Shown here in pieces: positions 49,522 to 58,744 of a stretch of 64,000 nt of DNA. The stretch comes from Photobacterium jeanii (GTDB taxonomy: Bacteria; Pseudomonadota; Gammaproteobacteria; Enterobacterales; Vibrionaceae), in NCBI RefSeq assembly GCF_001650345.1, contig NZ_LVHF01000033.1, forward strand, positions 124,001-188,000. Direction: 5' to 3'. The translations under genes and the position numbers were made by a program. The notes under the pieces are model-generated. The model ran no database searches, was not told where the DNA came from, and saw nothing but the letters and a program-made list of their open reading frames with translations. The first letter of the stretch is position 1; each line of letters begins with the position of its first letter.

Positions 49522-51786
49522 GTGAAAAAACGTAAAGGGATCTTATGCTGGGTTGGCGCGATAGCTTTGGTGCTAACCCCCAGTGCCTTGATGGCGCAAG
49601 AACGCGCGAAAATGGGCTTGGTGTTGAGCGGTGGTGGAGCGAAAGGTGCTGCCCATATTGGCGTGCTGGAAGTGCTTGAAGCTAACCGTATTCCTGTTGA
49701 TGTCATCACAGGGACGAGTATCGGTGCGTATGTCGGTGGCCTCTATGCTATGGGCCTAACCGCTGAAGAGCTGAAACAAAAAACCTTGTCCGCCAATTGG
49801 GCGACGGGCTATGTGGATCGTGCCAGCCGTGATGATTTGTTGCTGCGTCGTAAGCAGCAAAGCGATAACTACCAGCTTCATACCGACATTGGCGTGACAC
49901 CAAAAGGGGAGTTTAAAGCTAAACCCGGTGCTTTTCAGGGGCAGGGAATGGCTGTTTTGCTCCGAGATCTGACCGATAACCTACCGACTCTGGCTTCTTT
50001 TGATGATTTAGTGATCCCTTACCGTAGTGTGGCAACCGATATTGCCCATATGACACCTGTGGTGATTGACCAAGGGCATCTTGCTACTGCGATGCAGGCA
50101 TCAATGACGGTGCCGGGGGCGCTTAGCCCTGTTGAATGGCAAGGCAAGAGCTTGGTTGATGGCGGAGTGGTCAATAACATGCCGGTTGATGTGGCGCAGC
50201 AGCTGGGTGCTGATGTGATTATTGCCGTGGATTTGCGCGATCCTTTGGTCGATGATGAGCAACTCAATAGTGCTTTGACAATTATTTCTCAGCTCACTAC
50301 CTACATGACCAACAGCAGTGCGGATCATCAAAAATCCTTGATGACCGATCAAGATATTTACTTAAGACCTGATCTTACTTTCATGACGGCGCCTGATTTC
50401 GACAAAATGGGTCAGGCTTATTTGGCGGGTCGTGAGGTCGCGAGCAAGGCGCTACCTCGATTATTGGCCTATCAGCTATCGGAGCAAGATTACGCTCAGT
50501 ACGTGAAGCAAAAGCAGGATCGTCGCAGTCAATTGTTTGTGAGCTCGGCGTATTACATTGATCGCGTCGAAGTTAAGAATCAAACCCTGCGCAGCGATCA
50601 CGCCTTATTGACCTTGTTCGATCTTGAAGCGGGACGAGTGGTCACTAATCAAGAGTTGGAAGCGGCGGTAAATCGTCTTAACTCGCAAGATCTGTTCTCC
50701 CGCATCACTTATCAGATTGAGCAAAATGGTGATGAAAATGTACTGGTGCTTGATGTCACTGAAAAGTCATGGGGACCGGGCTACCTTAACTTCAAATTTA
50801 CGTTCCAAGACGATTTCTCGCAACGCTCTGATTTTACCTTTGGTGCGCAATACCTTTACACCAATTTGACCGATAAAGGCGGAGAGTGGTTATTTGAAGC
50901 GGAGTTAGGCAGCTGGAAAAACTTTCATTCTGAGTTGTACTTGCCGCTAGATTACTCGCAGCGATTTTTTTCACAAACCTCAGTCTCGTACAGTAACGAA
51001 TTGCGCAGTTTCCGAGTGGATCAGTTAGCACCTAGATTCGAGTTAAACAGCCGATCATCAAGTGTCGAAGGGCGCTATCAACAGAGCCAGTTGAGCACCG
51101 AGTTAGGGGTTAACCTTGGTCGATGGAGCTCCTACAGTTTTGGGCTGATTGGCTTGCAAGGGGATGTCACTATACCGTCAATGGACTTGACTGAGAGCTT
51201 TAAAGGTTACGGTGTGTATAACCGTTATGTGTATGATACGTTGGATAATCAGTTCTTTCCGACCCGAGGCACGCAAAGCTGGTTAGAGCTAGGATTACTG
51301 CGAACAGAGAGCGAAATTAAATCTAATCGCACTAACGACGATACGTTTGTCTATAACTTTCATCTTCTTAAACCGTTCAATTATGAGCGCCACTCTTTAG
51401 TCGCGATGGCTGAGTTTGCGGGCTCTGATTCCAATGAGCTGCTGCCTATTTTCGCGCAAGATCTTGGTGGTTTATTTAACTTGTCTGGCTATCACAAGTA
51501 CGAGTTAAATGGTCGTCATAAGGTGCTAGGAGCTTTGATATATCGTTATCAGTTGGCTGATAACAACTTTGGTGCGTTTTCTACGCCGGTTTACATTGGT
51601 GGCTCGTTCGAGCAAGGCGGGATCTGGAATGATATGAGTCAGATCTCGTCGCAAGATGTTATCACCGCAGGTAGCCTTTTTGTTGGTGTTGATTCGGTGC
51701 TTGGACCTGTCTATTTTGCTTATGGTCGAGCTGAAGGCAGTGAAGACTCCTTCTATATTACGCTGGGTAATACCGTCAAAAACTAG
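49522..51786 (+). CDS. Patatin-like phospholipase autotransporter (type Vd, PlpD-like)
   Basis: 754 aa. Signal peptide (residues 1-25), patatin domain (about 30-300) with oxyanion motif GGGAKG, nucleophile serine in GTSIG (about residue 66) and dyad aspartate in VDGGVVNN (about residue 213), a POTRA-like domain (YYIDRVEVKNQTLR...LNSQDLFSRI, about 345-420), and a C-terminal 16-strand barrel of the Omp85 type (about 430-754, ending FYITLGNTVKN). This is the type Vd layout of Pseudomonas PlpD: a lipase delivered to or through the outer membrane. GTG start behind GAAGAGG. It follows rctB by 26 bases, so it may share the transcript. Confidence 0.87.
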   Translation: MKKRKGILCWVGAIALVLTPSALMAQERAKMGLVLSGGGAKGAAHIGVLEVLEANRIPVDVITGTSIGAYVGGLYAMGLTAEELKQKTLSANWATGYVDRASRDDLLLRRKQQSDNYQLHTDIGVTPKGEFKAKPGAFQGQGMAVLLRDLTDNLPTLASFDDLVIPYRSVATDIAHMTPVVIDQGHLATAMQASMTVPGALSPVEWQGKSLVDGGVVNNMPVDVAQQLGADVIIAVDLRDPLVDDEQLNSALTIISQLTTYMTNSSADHQKSLMTDQDIYLRPDLTFMTAPDFDKMGQAYLAGREVASKALPRLLAYQLSEQDYAQYVKQKQDRRSQLFVSSAYYIDRVEVKNQTLRSDHALLTLFDLEAGRVVTNQELEAAVNRLNSQDLFSRITYQIEQNGDENVLVLDVTEKSWGPGYLNFKFTFQDDFSQRSDFTFGAQYLYTNLTDKGGEWLFEAELGSWKNFHSELYLPLDYSQRFFSQTSVSYSNELRSFRVDQLAPRFELNSRSSSVEGRYQQSQLSTELGVNLGRWSSYSFGLIGLQGDVTIPSMDLTESFKGYGVYNRYVYDTLDNQFFPTRGTQSWLELGLLRTESEIKSNRTNDDTFVYNFHLLKPFNYERHSLVAMAEFAGSDSNELLPIFAQDLGGLFNLSGYHKYELNGRHKVLGALIYRYQLADNNFGAFSTPVYIGGSFEQGGIWNDMSQISSQDVITAGSLFVGVDSVLGPVYFAYGRAEGSEDSFYITLGNTVKN

Positions 51787-51828
51787 GGTTATTATTCATT
51801 CGTGATTAAATACAATAATTAGCCAAAG

Positions 51829-51855
51829 GCAGTGATAATACTCACTGCTTTTTTA
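51829..51855 (+). terminator. Terminator after the patatin gene
   Basis: GCAGTGA / TCACTGC stem with a 6-base loop followed by TTTTTTATT, about 40 bases past the stop. Confidence 0.82.
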
Positions 51856-52038
51856 TTGTTGATGTTTTCTACCAACTAAAAGCGCCCGTGTGCTAACTTA
51901 ATTTCTTGTTTCTTCACCGAATGTGATCGCGCCTGTATTCCAGCGGCTTTTTGACTATTTTCTTATCCTAGGGGGATGTTGTTTTGCATCATCCCCACTT
52001 ATGCTGCCCACATAATTTTTACCAAAATGATGAAAAAG

Positions 52039-52593
52039 ATGAAGACTGAAAAAGAGAAGATGCTCGCTGGCGACATTTACCAAGCGTTCGATGAAGCGCT
52101 GGTGGCGGAGCGAGATAAGGCGAAAGGCTTGTGTTTTCGTTTGAATCAGACTTGCTCAACAGCGCGAGAGCAGCGCCGAGCAATTGTGGATGAGTTATTG
52201 GGTTATGTAAGTGATGCTTGGCTAGAATCGCCATTTCACTGTGACTACGGCTACAACATCAAAGTGGGCGAGGGCTTTTATGCCAATCATGGTTGCACCA
52301 TCTTAGATGGCGCGCCAGTGCGCTTTGGTGATAATTGCTTGTTAGCACCAGGTGTCGTGATTGCCACAGCGGGACACCCGCTTGATCCTGTGACGCGAGC
52401 GGCAGGGGATGAGTTTGCCAAACCAATCACAGTGGGTAACGATGTGTGGTTTGGTGCAAATGTGACTGTTTGTCCTGGAGTGACGATTGGTGACAACGTT
52501 GTCATTGGTGCGGGCAGTGTGGTGACTAAAGATCTTCCAGCTAATACTGTCTGTGTCGGATCGCCTGCAAAACCGATTAAGCCGATTGAGTGA
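52039..52593 (+). CDS. Maltose/galactoside O-acetyltransferase-like protein
   Basis: 184-aa left-handed beta-helix acetyltransferase (maa/lacA type). The N-terminal MLAGDIYQAFDEALVAERDKAKGLCFRLNQT and the hexapeptide core with GHPLDPVTRAAGDEFAKPITVGNDVWFGANVTVCPGVTIG are typical; the histidine in AGHPLD is the catalytic base. It acetylates sugar hydroxyls with acetyl-CoA; the physiological substrate is uncertain in this family. Start is not settled: ATGs at 52027, 52030 and 52039 are in frame or near, none with a good ribosome site, and the frame is open to 51976. Confidence 0.82.
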   Translation: MKTEKEKMLAGDIYQAFDEALVAERDKAKGLCFRLNQTCSTAREQRRAIVDELLGYVSDAWLESPFHCDYGYNIKVGEGFYANHGCTILDGAPVRFGDNCLLAPGVVIATAGHPLDPVTRAAGDEFAKPITVGNDVWFGANVTVCPGVTIGDNVVIGAGSVVTKDLPANTVCVGSPAKPIKPIE

Positions 52594-52616
52594 TGACGAC
52601 ATTGCGGTAAAGATCT

Positions 52617-52666
52617 TGGAACGATGATCAAGGCGCTCTTTCTTTTCATCTTGATCATTGATCCGA
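52617..52666. repeat. Inverted pair of RctB-type 12-mers downstream
   Basis: On the minus strand TTGATCATCGTTCCA (52617-52631) and on the plus strand TTGATCATTGATCCG (52651-52665) lie in the gap between two genes. Both match the origin iteron core and tail. They are 3 kb past rctB, outside the origin proper. Confidence 0.68.
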
Positions 52667-52777
52667 AAATAAGCTTTGGTGGTGGTTTTATCTTAAGCAA
52701 ACTGATTGGCTAAGGCGTTATTTGAGGTGAAAAATGGTATGCTTGCGGGCTGTGTGTAGCTCCATGCTGGAAAGATA

Positions 52778-53329
52778 ATGAATTATAACCGAATTGTCTG
52801 TTTTGACCTCGAAATGTGTTGCTGGAATGATGATCGCAAAGCGCGAACAGGTGAAATCATAGAGATCGGGGTTGCTGAAATAGACTTGCAGCGTGGTGAA
52901 GTGGTCCGCCGTGCTCAGCATTATGTGTTGCCTGAGCATGATGAAATCTCCCCATTTTGTACTGAGCTGACCGGGATCAAACCTGAAATCGTTGAAAAGA
53001 ACGGTAAACCATTGGCGACAATCCTCAAGTCTATCGAGCAAAAGTTTGGTGGTCGCCATAAGATCTATGCTGCTTGGGGGCATGATGATCGTATTTTGCA
53101 GGCAGAATGTGAAGCCAAAGGGCTCAAAATGCCGTTTCAGGAGTATTTAAACGTAGCGACTTTATTCCGTTTACAGCCTGAAGTTCATAAGAAGCGATGT
53201 GGTCAGCGTGCAGCGATGGAGATGGCGGGAGTCGAATGGGAAGGGCGTCAGCATTCCGGTTATATCGATGCGTACAATTTGGCTCGCTTAACCTTAACCT
53301 TATTTCCTAAGCCACAGTCAGAAGAGTAA
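52778..53329 (+). CDS. DEDDh 3'-5' exonuclease (KapD/ERI-1-like)
   Basis: 183 aa. The DEDDh exonuclease motifs are present: FDLEMC near the N-terminus (Asp and Glu metal ligands), a middle aspartate in AAWGHDDRIL, and HSGYIDAYNLARL near the C-terminus with the catalytic histidine and last aspartate. The pattern is that of KapD/ERI-1-type RNA or DNA trimming enzymes. The natural substrate is unknown. AAAGATA precedes the ATG only weakly. Gene is single, converging on ridA. Confidence 0.82.
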   Translation: MNYNRIVCFDLEMCCWNDDRKARTGEIIEIGVAEIDLQRGEVVRRAQHYVLPEHDEISPFCTELTGIKPEIVEKNGKPLATILKSIEQKFGGRHKIYAAWGHDDRILQAECEAKGLKMPFQEYLNVATLFRLQPEVHKKRCGQRAAMEMAGVEWEGRQHSGYIDAYNLARLTLTLFPKPQSEE

Positions 53330-53348
53330 ACCCGCTTTTGCTCAAATA

Positions 53349-53380
53349 CTAAAAAGCCGCTGAGATATTCAGCGGCTTTG
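53349..53380. terminator. Bidirectional terminator between the exonuclease gene and ridA
   Basis: AAAGCCGCTGA / TCAGCGGCTTT stem, 5-base loop, between convergent genes. Confidence 0.82.
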
Positions 53381-53401
53381 TCATTAATGGCTTGCTGTAA
53401 C

Positions 53402-53755
53402 TTAATCTTTTAGTGCTGCTGTTACGATTAGCTCAACTTTTAGCTCTGGACGCGCTAGTTTCGCCTCACCACAAGCACGTGCCGGCGCATGACCTTCTGG
53501 GATCCAGTTGTCCCATACTTCGTTCATTTCTTGGAAATCTGCCATATCTGCAAGCCATACGATAACTTGTAGCATGTGCTCTTTGTCACTACCTGCTTCG
53601 TTAAGTAGTACTTCTACGCGACGTAGTGCTTCTTTTGTTTGATCAGCAACGCTGTCACCCGCGATACCAACTTGGCCACAAAGGTAAACAGTGTTGCCGT
53701 GCTTAACAATTTTACTCATACGCTGGTTGGTTTGTTCACGTTGGATAGTCGTCAT
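53402..53755 (-). CDS. RidA-family enamine/imine deaminase
   Basis: 117-aa trimer-forming protein of the YjgF/RidA family. The core motifs are [39 protein letters not shown], and [25 protein letters not shown] with the arginine (in ARACGEA) that binds the carboxylate of the imine substrate. It clears reactive 2-aminoacrylate or similar by-products; it is a subgroup other than archetypal RidA, so the substrate may differ. Start at 53755 follows a weak GGGCACTAC context; length is normal. Confidence 0.88.
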   Translation of the reverse strand: MTTIQREQTNQRMSKIVKHGNTVYLCGQVGIAGDSVADQTKEALRRVEVLLNEAGSDKEHMLQVIVWLADMADFQEMNEVWDNWIPEGHAPARACGEAKLARPELKVELIVTAALKD

Positions 53756-54386
53756 TGTAGTGCCCTATAAAATGCAGAGTTTGTTGCAGTTTTAGCTTAT
53801 AACTGCAAATTTTGTTGGTTCGATGTTATATCAGAAAAGGGGGCGATCGCAATATAAATGCGAGAAAAGCACTCAGCATGATGGGTTTTATTTAACTGAT
53901 TTGGTATTGATTTGTGTTTTGAGTTTTGTGTGAATTATTCGTGTCAAGAATAATTATGTGCTGGCTATGAATATCGTTAAAAAGTCATAGTCAATAAAGT
54001 TCAAAAATATTGTTAAATATCTAGAATAAAAAAGAATAACAACCTTTACCTATCTTATAAAAAGTAATGAATGATAACTGAATAAATATTAGTCAGTGTT
54101 AAGTGGGATATTCTTTAATTTATCGCCATATGAATACTGTTGATGCCAGTGTTTATGGTGTTTTGTTGTACTTTTGGTTCGTTTTTTAACAAATTAAAAT
54201 GAATATTTTTTTAGTTTTAAATTGTGTGTTAATTGTGCTAATTGTTCAGCTTATATTTTTGTTTGTTAAAATATTGTGATTTCGTTGTGCGTTTTGCTGT
54301 TGTGTCAGCATTTTTTTCCTGATAGGTTTTTGTCAGCAGGTTAAGGAAAGAATCTGCAATTAAGGAATATAAAAATACAGGATAGT
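53756..54386. other. Long AT-rich promoter region of the porin gene
   Basis: 630 bases, very AT-rich (many A/T tracts such as AAATTAAAATGAATATTTTT), between ridA and the porin gene. No frame of quality. Such tracts are typical of porin promoters controlled by ToxR, H-NS or OmpR, but I cannot point to a specific site. Confidence 0.45.
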
Positions 54387-55451
54387 ATGATGAAAAAAAC
54401 ACTTCTAGCAGTAGCAATCCCTTCTCTTCTTTTTGCAAACATGGCCTCAGCGGCAGAAATTTATAAGTCAGATCAAGGATCGGTCGACTTTTATGGCCAA
54501 TTACGTACCGAGCTTAAAAAGAACCCTGATAAAGAAGTCACTCTAGGTGCAGGTTCATCGCGTGCCGGTGTAACAGCGCAGTACACCCTGGCTGAAGGTG
54601 TGGATGTGTTCGGTAAGGTCGAGTTTGGCCTTGAAGGTAAAGGCGATTACGTAATGAAGAACCGTCTCCACATTGCGGGGGTGGCGACGGATTTTGGTAA
54701 ATTCTCTTTTGGTCGTCAGTGGGTAGTATCAGATGAAGTATGGGGTGCGGAATATTCTTACTTCTTCGGTGGTACGGGTCTTCGTCACGCAACACTTTCT
54801 GGTGCACGTCACGATGCACTGATCAAATATAATTACGATGGCGAAAACTTCTGGGTAGCAGCAAACTACGGTTTAGATGAAGATGATTCTAAACAAGAGT
54901 TGGCAGAACTGTATGCAGGTACCTCGATTGGTGATTTCAACCTACATGTTGGTGGTGGTCAAAATACCGCGAAAAATTACAAAGTAGGTACAGATAAAAC
55001 GACAGATCCTACGAAACCAGCAGATGTAAAAACTGATCTTCGTAATACCTACTTTGAAGGTACTGCGGAATATAGTTTTGGTGCAGCGCTAGTTGGCTTT
55101 ACTTACTACAATGCAACGCTTGAAGATCTGAAATCACCAGCAGAAATTAAAGAAGATGCTTTCACTGTCGGTGGTACTTACGCAGTGACAGATAAAGCAA
55201 CAGTTTACTCTGGTTTTGAATACGTTAAACAGAAAACCAGTGGTCTAGATACTGAAGATGGTGACGGTAAAAACTTCTACCTAGGTACAGTGTATAAGTT
55301 TAACAGCTGGGCACGTATCTATGGTGAGTACGGTTATGCGAAAGGTACAACAACGGGCTTCACTAATAAAGGTTCTGACAGCTTTGTTGGTCCAACAAAA
55401 GTGAAAGACGGTGAAAACCTATTTGCAATCGGTGCACGTGTTTACTGGTAA
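54387..55451 (+). CDS. General porin (OmpU/OmpL/OmpH type)
   Basis: 354-aa outer-membrane trimeric porin. Signal peptide ends at MASAAEI (about residue 23). The 16-strand barrel begins SVDFYGQLRTELKK and ends IGARVYW, with the C-terminal aromatic residue needed for BAM. The constriction loop region is present (LGAGSSRAGVTAQY and FGRQWVVSDEVWGAEY). It resembles the OmpL/OmpH porins of Photobacterium profundum and OmpU of vibrios. Start at the first of two ATGs (54387/54390) behind AGGA. Expression is likely high, judged from strong signals and a perfect terminator. Confidence 0.88.
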   Translation: MMKKTLLAVAIPSLLFANMASAAEIYKSDQGSVDFYGQLRTELKKNPDKEVTLGAGSSRAGVTAQYTLAEGVDVFGKVEFGLEGKGDYVMKNRLHIAGVATDFGKFSFGRQWVVSDEVWGAEYSYFFGGTGLRHATLSGARHDALIKYNYDGENFWVAANYGLDEDDSKQELAELYAGTSIGDFNLHVGGGQNTAKNYKVGTDKTTDPTKPADVKTDLRNTYFEGTAEYSFGAALVGFTYYNATLEDLKSPAEIKEDAFTVGGTYAVTDKATVYSGFEYVKQKTSGLDTEDGDGKNFYLGTVYKFNSWARIYGEYGYAKGTTTGFTNKGSDSFVGPTKVKDGENLFAIGARVYW

Positions 55452-55479
55452 GCCGATACTCTGAGACCTTTTCTTTTTG

Positions 55480-55508
55480 CCCCGCCTAATGTTAGGCGGG
55501 GTTTTTTC
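55480..55508 (+). terminator. Terminator of the porin gene
   Basis: A 10-bp GC-rich perfect stem (CCCCGCCTAA / TTAGGCGGGG), two-base loop, T6. Confidence 0.93.
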
Positions 55509-55521
55509 GTTTAAGGGGAAG

Positions 55522-55559
55522 TAAAAAGCCCAGCTTGAAAACTGGTATCAAGCTGGGCT
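55522..55559 (-). terminator. Terminator of the small barrel gene
   Basis: A 12-bp perfect stem (AGCCCAGCTTGA / TCAAGCTGGGCT) with a 9-base loop; on the minus strand a T5 run follows. Confidence 0.85.
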
Positions 55560-55580
55560 ATGGATGCAGTTTTGGTGATA

Positions 55581-56153
55581 TTAGAACTTGTAGTTCACCA
55601 TGATGCTTACTGTATCGAGATCAAGGTCATTGTATTCCGGAATATCAACCGAAGAGAATTTGTATTCAGCGGCAAGAACAAAATGCTCATTAAATGTCGC
55701 ACGTACACCTGTACCTAATGCAAGCGCATATTCGTTTTCGTCGAACTTCCCTTGATTGGTGTCTGTTTGCGCATTGATATTCTCAATACCAATGAGCCCA
55801 TAAGGCTTAATTTGGAAGTTATTTTTGCCCACAAACGTGTAGCCAATATCGCTATATAAGCCCCAAGTTGTAATATCCACTTTACCCGGTAAGCGAGAAG
55901 GATTTTGATCATTATCGTTATCAAAAGTCGCGTCTGAGTAGCGTCCTACGATACCGACAATACGGTTAAAGTCGTATCCGGCTTCAAGAACAAAACCCGT
56001 TGCATCATCGATCAGTTCGTCTGACTCGTGATTTATGACCCCGCCACCTACTCGAAAGCCTGAAAAAGATACTTGTGAGTCTGGTTCTGTTTCTGCGAAA
56101 GCAGAGCAGGAAATGAATAGCGGCAGCATAGCCATCATTAATTGCTTTTTCAT
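55581..56153 (-). CDS. OmpA-like small outer-membrane barrel
   Basis: 190 aa with a signal peptide (cleavage after SAFA, residue 20) and about eight amphipathic strands (FRVGGGVINHE, TGFVLEAGYDF, WGLYSDIGYTFVG, IKPYGLIGIENI, YALALGTGVRATF, FVLAAEYKFSSVDI, VSIMVNYKF). The C-terminal phenylalanine is the BAM signal. It fits the OmpA/OmpX/OmpW-type or porin_OmpL-type small barrel group, with no periplasmic domain. Function unknown. Converges on the porin gene. Confidence 0.8.
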   Translation of the reverse strand: MKKQLMMAMLPLFISCSAFAETEPDSQVSFSGFRVGGGVINHESDELIDDATGFVLEAGYDFNRIVGIVGRYSDATFDNDNDQNPSRLPGKVDITTWGLYSDIGYTFVGKNNFQIKPYGLIGIENINAQTDTNQGKFDENEYALALGTGVRATFNEHFVLAAEYKFSSVDIPEYNDLDLDTVSIMVNYKF

Positions 56154-56646
56154 TAATCAACCTTAATTTGCGCATAAAGGCAGTACTCGGCTTATCGTTC
56201 ATTGCAATAATGCCAAAGTAAATCCATTGCCTGAAATGTTGTAGTTATAGTAATTAGCGTGCTGTCTCCATCAAGTTTCAGCCGCTAATTTAGTTGTAGC
56301 ACTTATAAGACATATTAAAAGTGATAGCCGCTATCTTATTGTTTAAATTAAAGTCATCTCTCACATTTTAGTGAAGTGATGGTCAACGAGATCGCTTTTA
56401 TCTCGACATAGTAAGCAAATTATTAGTTATGTGCTTGCGATGCGTTGATATGCTCATTAGTGCTTTTGTAGTGCAATAATATCGTATTTATCCTGACTGT
56501 CAGCTTGATAGATGTGTCAATATTACGCTTTGTCTCAGTCTTGAGGCAGTATCTTTCGGTGTCTTCATTTTGCGATAAGTTGTTGTAGTATGGGAGGCTA
56601 TTGCAAGTTTGCTTTAGATTGGTTGGCGTGAGGTATATTCAACGGT
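56154..56646. other. Non-coding region between divergent genes
   Basis: About 490 AT-rich bases holding the promoters of the small barrel gene and the PhoD-like gene. I see no structure, repeat or frame worth naming. Confidence 0.45.
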
Positions 56647-58650
56647 ATGGGCATGACGGCGGAAAAAAATAATAACGATACCTTAGTGAGTGTTAAGCAT
56701 ACTGAATTACCTTTGGTGCTGGCGGGTCCGATTGTTCGCAAAGCAACGGCTCAACACTTGTGCTTATGGTTAGTGTGCTCGCAGCCTTTAGAAGGGCTGT
56801 TTTCGCTCTATTTATCCGGCGAAACGACACCGATTTATCAAGCCAAAATTACAGCGCAAGATCAGCTTCAAGTAGGACGGCATGCGTGGGTCGTGCTTGC
56901 TCAGTTTGAAGGGGAGTTCCCCACTGATGAAGCGCTCGATTACCAGCTGTTAACTCAGGAGGGTGATATCGTCACCTTGCTGCCTCATTTGCGTTATGGC
57001 GGTGAGGAGAGGTTAAGCCTCATTATTAAAACTCAGGCCGATTATGTACTCCATGGCTCTTGTCGTAATCCACACCACGAAAGTGCTGATAGTTTGGTTG
57101 CCGCAGATGCCAAAATAGCGACCCAAGCGGTGATGGAGCGTCCTTCACTGCTGATGATGAGTGGCGATCAAATCTATGCTGATCATGTTGCAGGGCCAAC
57201 GTTGGATGCGATTGAGCAAGTTATTTCCTTATTAGGCTTACCTGACGAGACTTTTCCCCTTGCTGAGCAAGCGACAGCAGGGGAAGCAGGTGTGGGTAAA
57301 CCACTCCTTTCAAGCCAAGAGTTATATCAAAGCCCGTATCACCTATACGGGCGTGATCATCTACTGCCACATCATATTGATAATACACGTAACTGGAATC
57401 GTCTTTGCCGCTGGCTTCCTCGCTTATCTCCTTGGCAAGAGGCGATTTTTAGCTCGCGTGAGAGCGAAAACCATCTCATCACTTTTGCTGAATATTTTGC
57501 GATGTACTTGTTGGTCTGGTCACCAACCATGTGGCAGTACGTTGATATCGCAAGGTTGGAGAAAGCCAATTTTGTTGTGAATGGCGAACCATTAGCAGAT
57601 AAGTGGCAAAAGTTATGGCAGCAAGAAAAACAACACATTGAGCGCTTTATCGTAGGCTTACCGCAAGTGCAGCGGCTAATGGCACACATTCCAACTTATA
57701 TGATTTTTGATGATCACGATGTGACTGACGATTGGAACTTAACCGTTGGTTGGGAGAAAGCGGCGTTTGATAATTTATTATCACGTCGAGTGATAGGTAA
57801 TGGTTTACTGAGCTATTGGCTGTGCCAAGGCTGGGGTAATGCCCCTGAGCATTTTGATGCCGCCTTTTTAGCCCATGCTCAGCGTTACTTTGTTAACCCA
57901 AGCGCTGAGTTACAAGATGCTTTTATTGCCCATCTCTACCGTTTTGAGCACTGGCATTACACCATAGAGACTCAGCCTAAGATGTTGGTGCTTGATACTC
58001 GTACCCGTCGCTGGCGGTCTGAGTCTAAGATGAATAAGCCATCAGGGTTAATGGATTGGGAGGCGCTGGTGGAAATGCAACAAGCGATGCTCAATCAGCC
58101 TGCGGTGATCATTGTTTCGGCGGCGCCAATGTTTGGGGTCAAGTTTATTGAAATGCTGCAGCGGATCATGACGTGGTTTGAACAACCGCTATTGATCGAT
58201 GCAGAAAACTGGATGGCACACCCAGGATCGGCAAATACGCTACTCAGTATCTTTACCCATACTAAAACGCCCACGAACTTTGTGATTTTATCGGGTGATG
58301 TTCATTATTCATTTGCTTACGACATTAAGCTGCGTTTTCGTCGCTCAAGTCCGAATATCTTCCAGATCACCTCAAGTGGGATCAAAAATGAATTTCCCAA
58401 CCGCTTACTGCGCTTTTGTGATTTGATGGATCGCTTGCTATACAGCCCGAGGTCACCACTAAATTGGCTGACGAAACGTAAGCGATTAAAGATTTATAAG
58501 CGCGATCCTGATACTCAAGGTCATCATCGATTGGTGAACCGCAGTGCAATTGGCGAGTTGCGATTAGATGCGGAAGGTAAACCCATTGATATTGCAATTT
58601 TAACCGCCGAAGGGGAGAGAGTGAGTTTTCCTCCGATTGAACGACGTTAG
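56647..58650 (+). CDS. PhoD-like metallophosphatase
   Basis: 667 aa. The metallophosphatase core is clear: CSCRNP-like GSCRNPHH, MSGDQIYADHVAGP, FDDHDVTDDWN and LSGDVHYSFAYD supply the metal ligands, as in alkaline phosphatase D. There is no signal peptide or Tat motif, so this member is cytoplasmic, unlike secreted PhoD. Before the core is a 130-residue beta-sandwich domain, and an insertion between the first motifs (about residues 200-300) makes it larger than PhoD. The natural substrate is unknown. The start at 56647 has only a weak ribosome site. Confidence 0.83.
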   Translation: MGMTAEKNNNDTLVSVKHTELPLVLAGPIVRKATAQHLCLWLVCSQPLEGLFSLYLSGETTPIYQAKITAQDQLQVGRHAWVVLAQFEGEFPTDEALDYQLLTQEGDIVTLLPHLRYGGEERLSLIIKTQADYVLHGSCRNPHHESADSLVAADAKIATQAVMERPSLLMMSGDQIYADHVAGPTLDAIEQVISLLGLPDETFPLAEQATAGEAGVGKPLLSSQELYQSPYHLYGRDHLLPHHIDNTRNWNRLCRWLPRLSPWQEAIFSSRESENHLITFAEYFAMYLLVWSPTMWQYVDIARLEKANFVVNGEPLADKWQKLWQQEKQHIERFIVGLPQVQRLMAHIPTYMIFDDHDVTDDWNLTVGWEKAAFDNLLSRRVIGNGLLSYWLCQGWGNAPEHFDAAFLAHAQRYFVNPSAELQDAFIAHLYRFEHWHYTIETQPKMLVLDTRTRRWRSESKMNKPSGLMDWEALVEMQQAMLNQPAVIIVSAAPMFGVKFIEMLQRIMTWFEQPLLIDAENWMAHPGSANTLLSIFTHTKTPTNFVILSGDVHYSFAYDIKLRFRRSSPNIFQITSSGIKNEFPNRLLRFCDLMDRLLYSPRSPLNWLTKRKRLKIYKRDPDTQGHHRLVNRSAIGELRLDAEGKPIDIAILTAEGERVSFPPIERR

Positions 58651-58690
58651 TCATAATTTTGCTGAATATATCGGAGTGGGGAAAGTAAAT

Positions 58691-58725
58691 TAAATACCAG
58701 ATCTAAGGTTACGATCTGGTATTTA
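58691..58725. terminator. Bidirectional hairpin after the PhoD-like gene
   Basis: A 12-bp perfect stem (AAATACCAGATC / GATCTGGTATTT) with a 9-base loop between convergent genes. Confidence 0.7.
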
Positions 58726-58744
58726 GAATTTTATAACTCATCGC

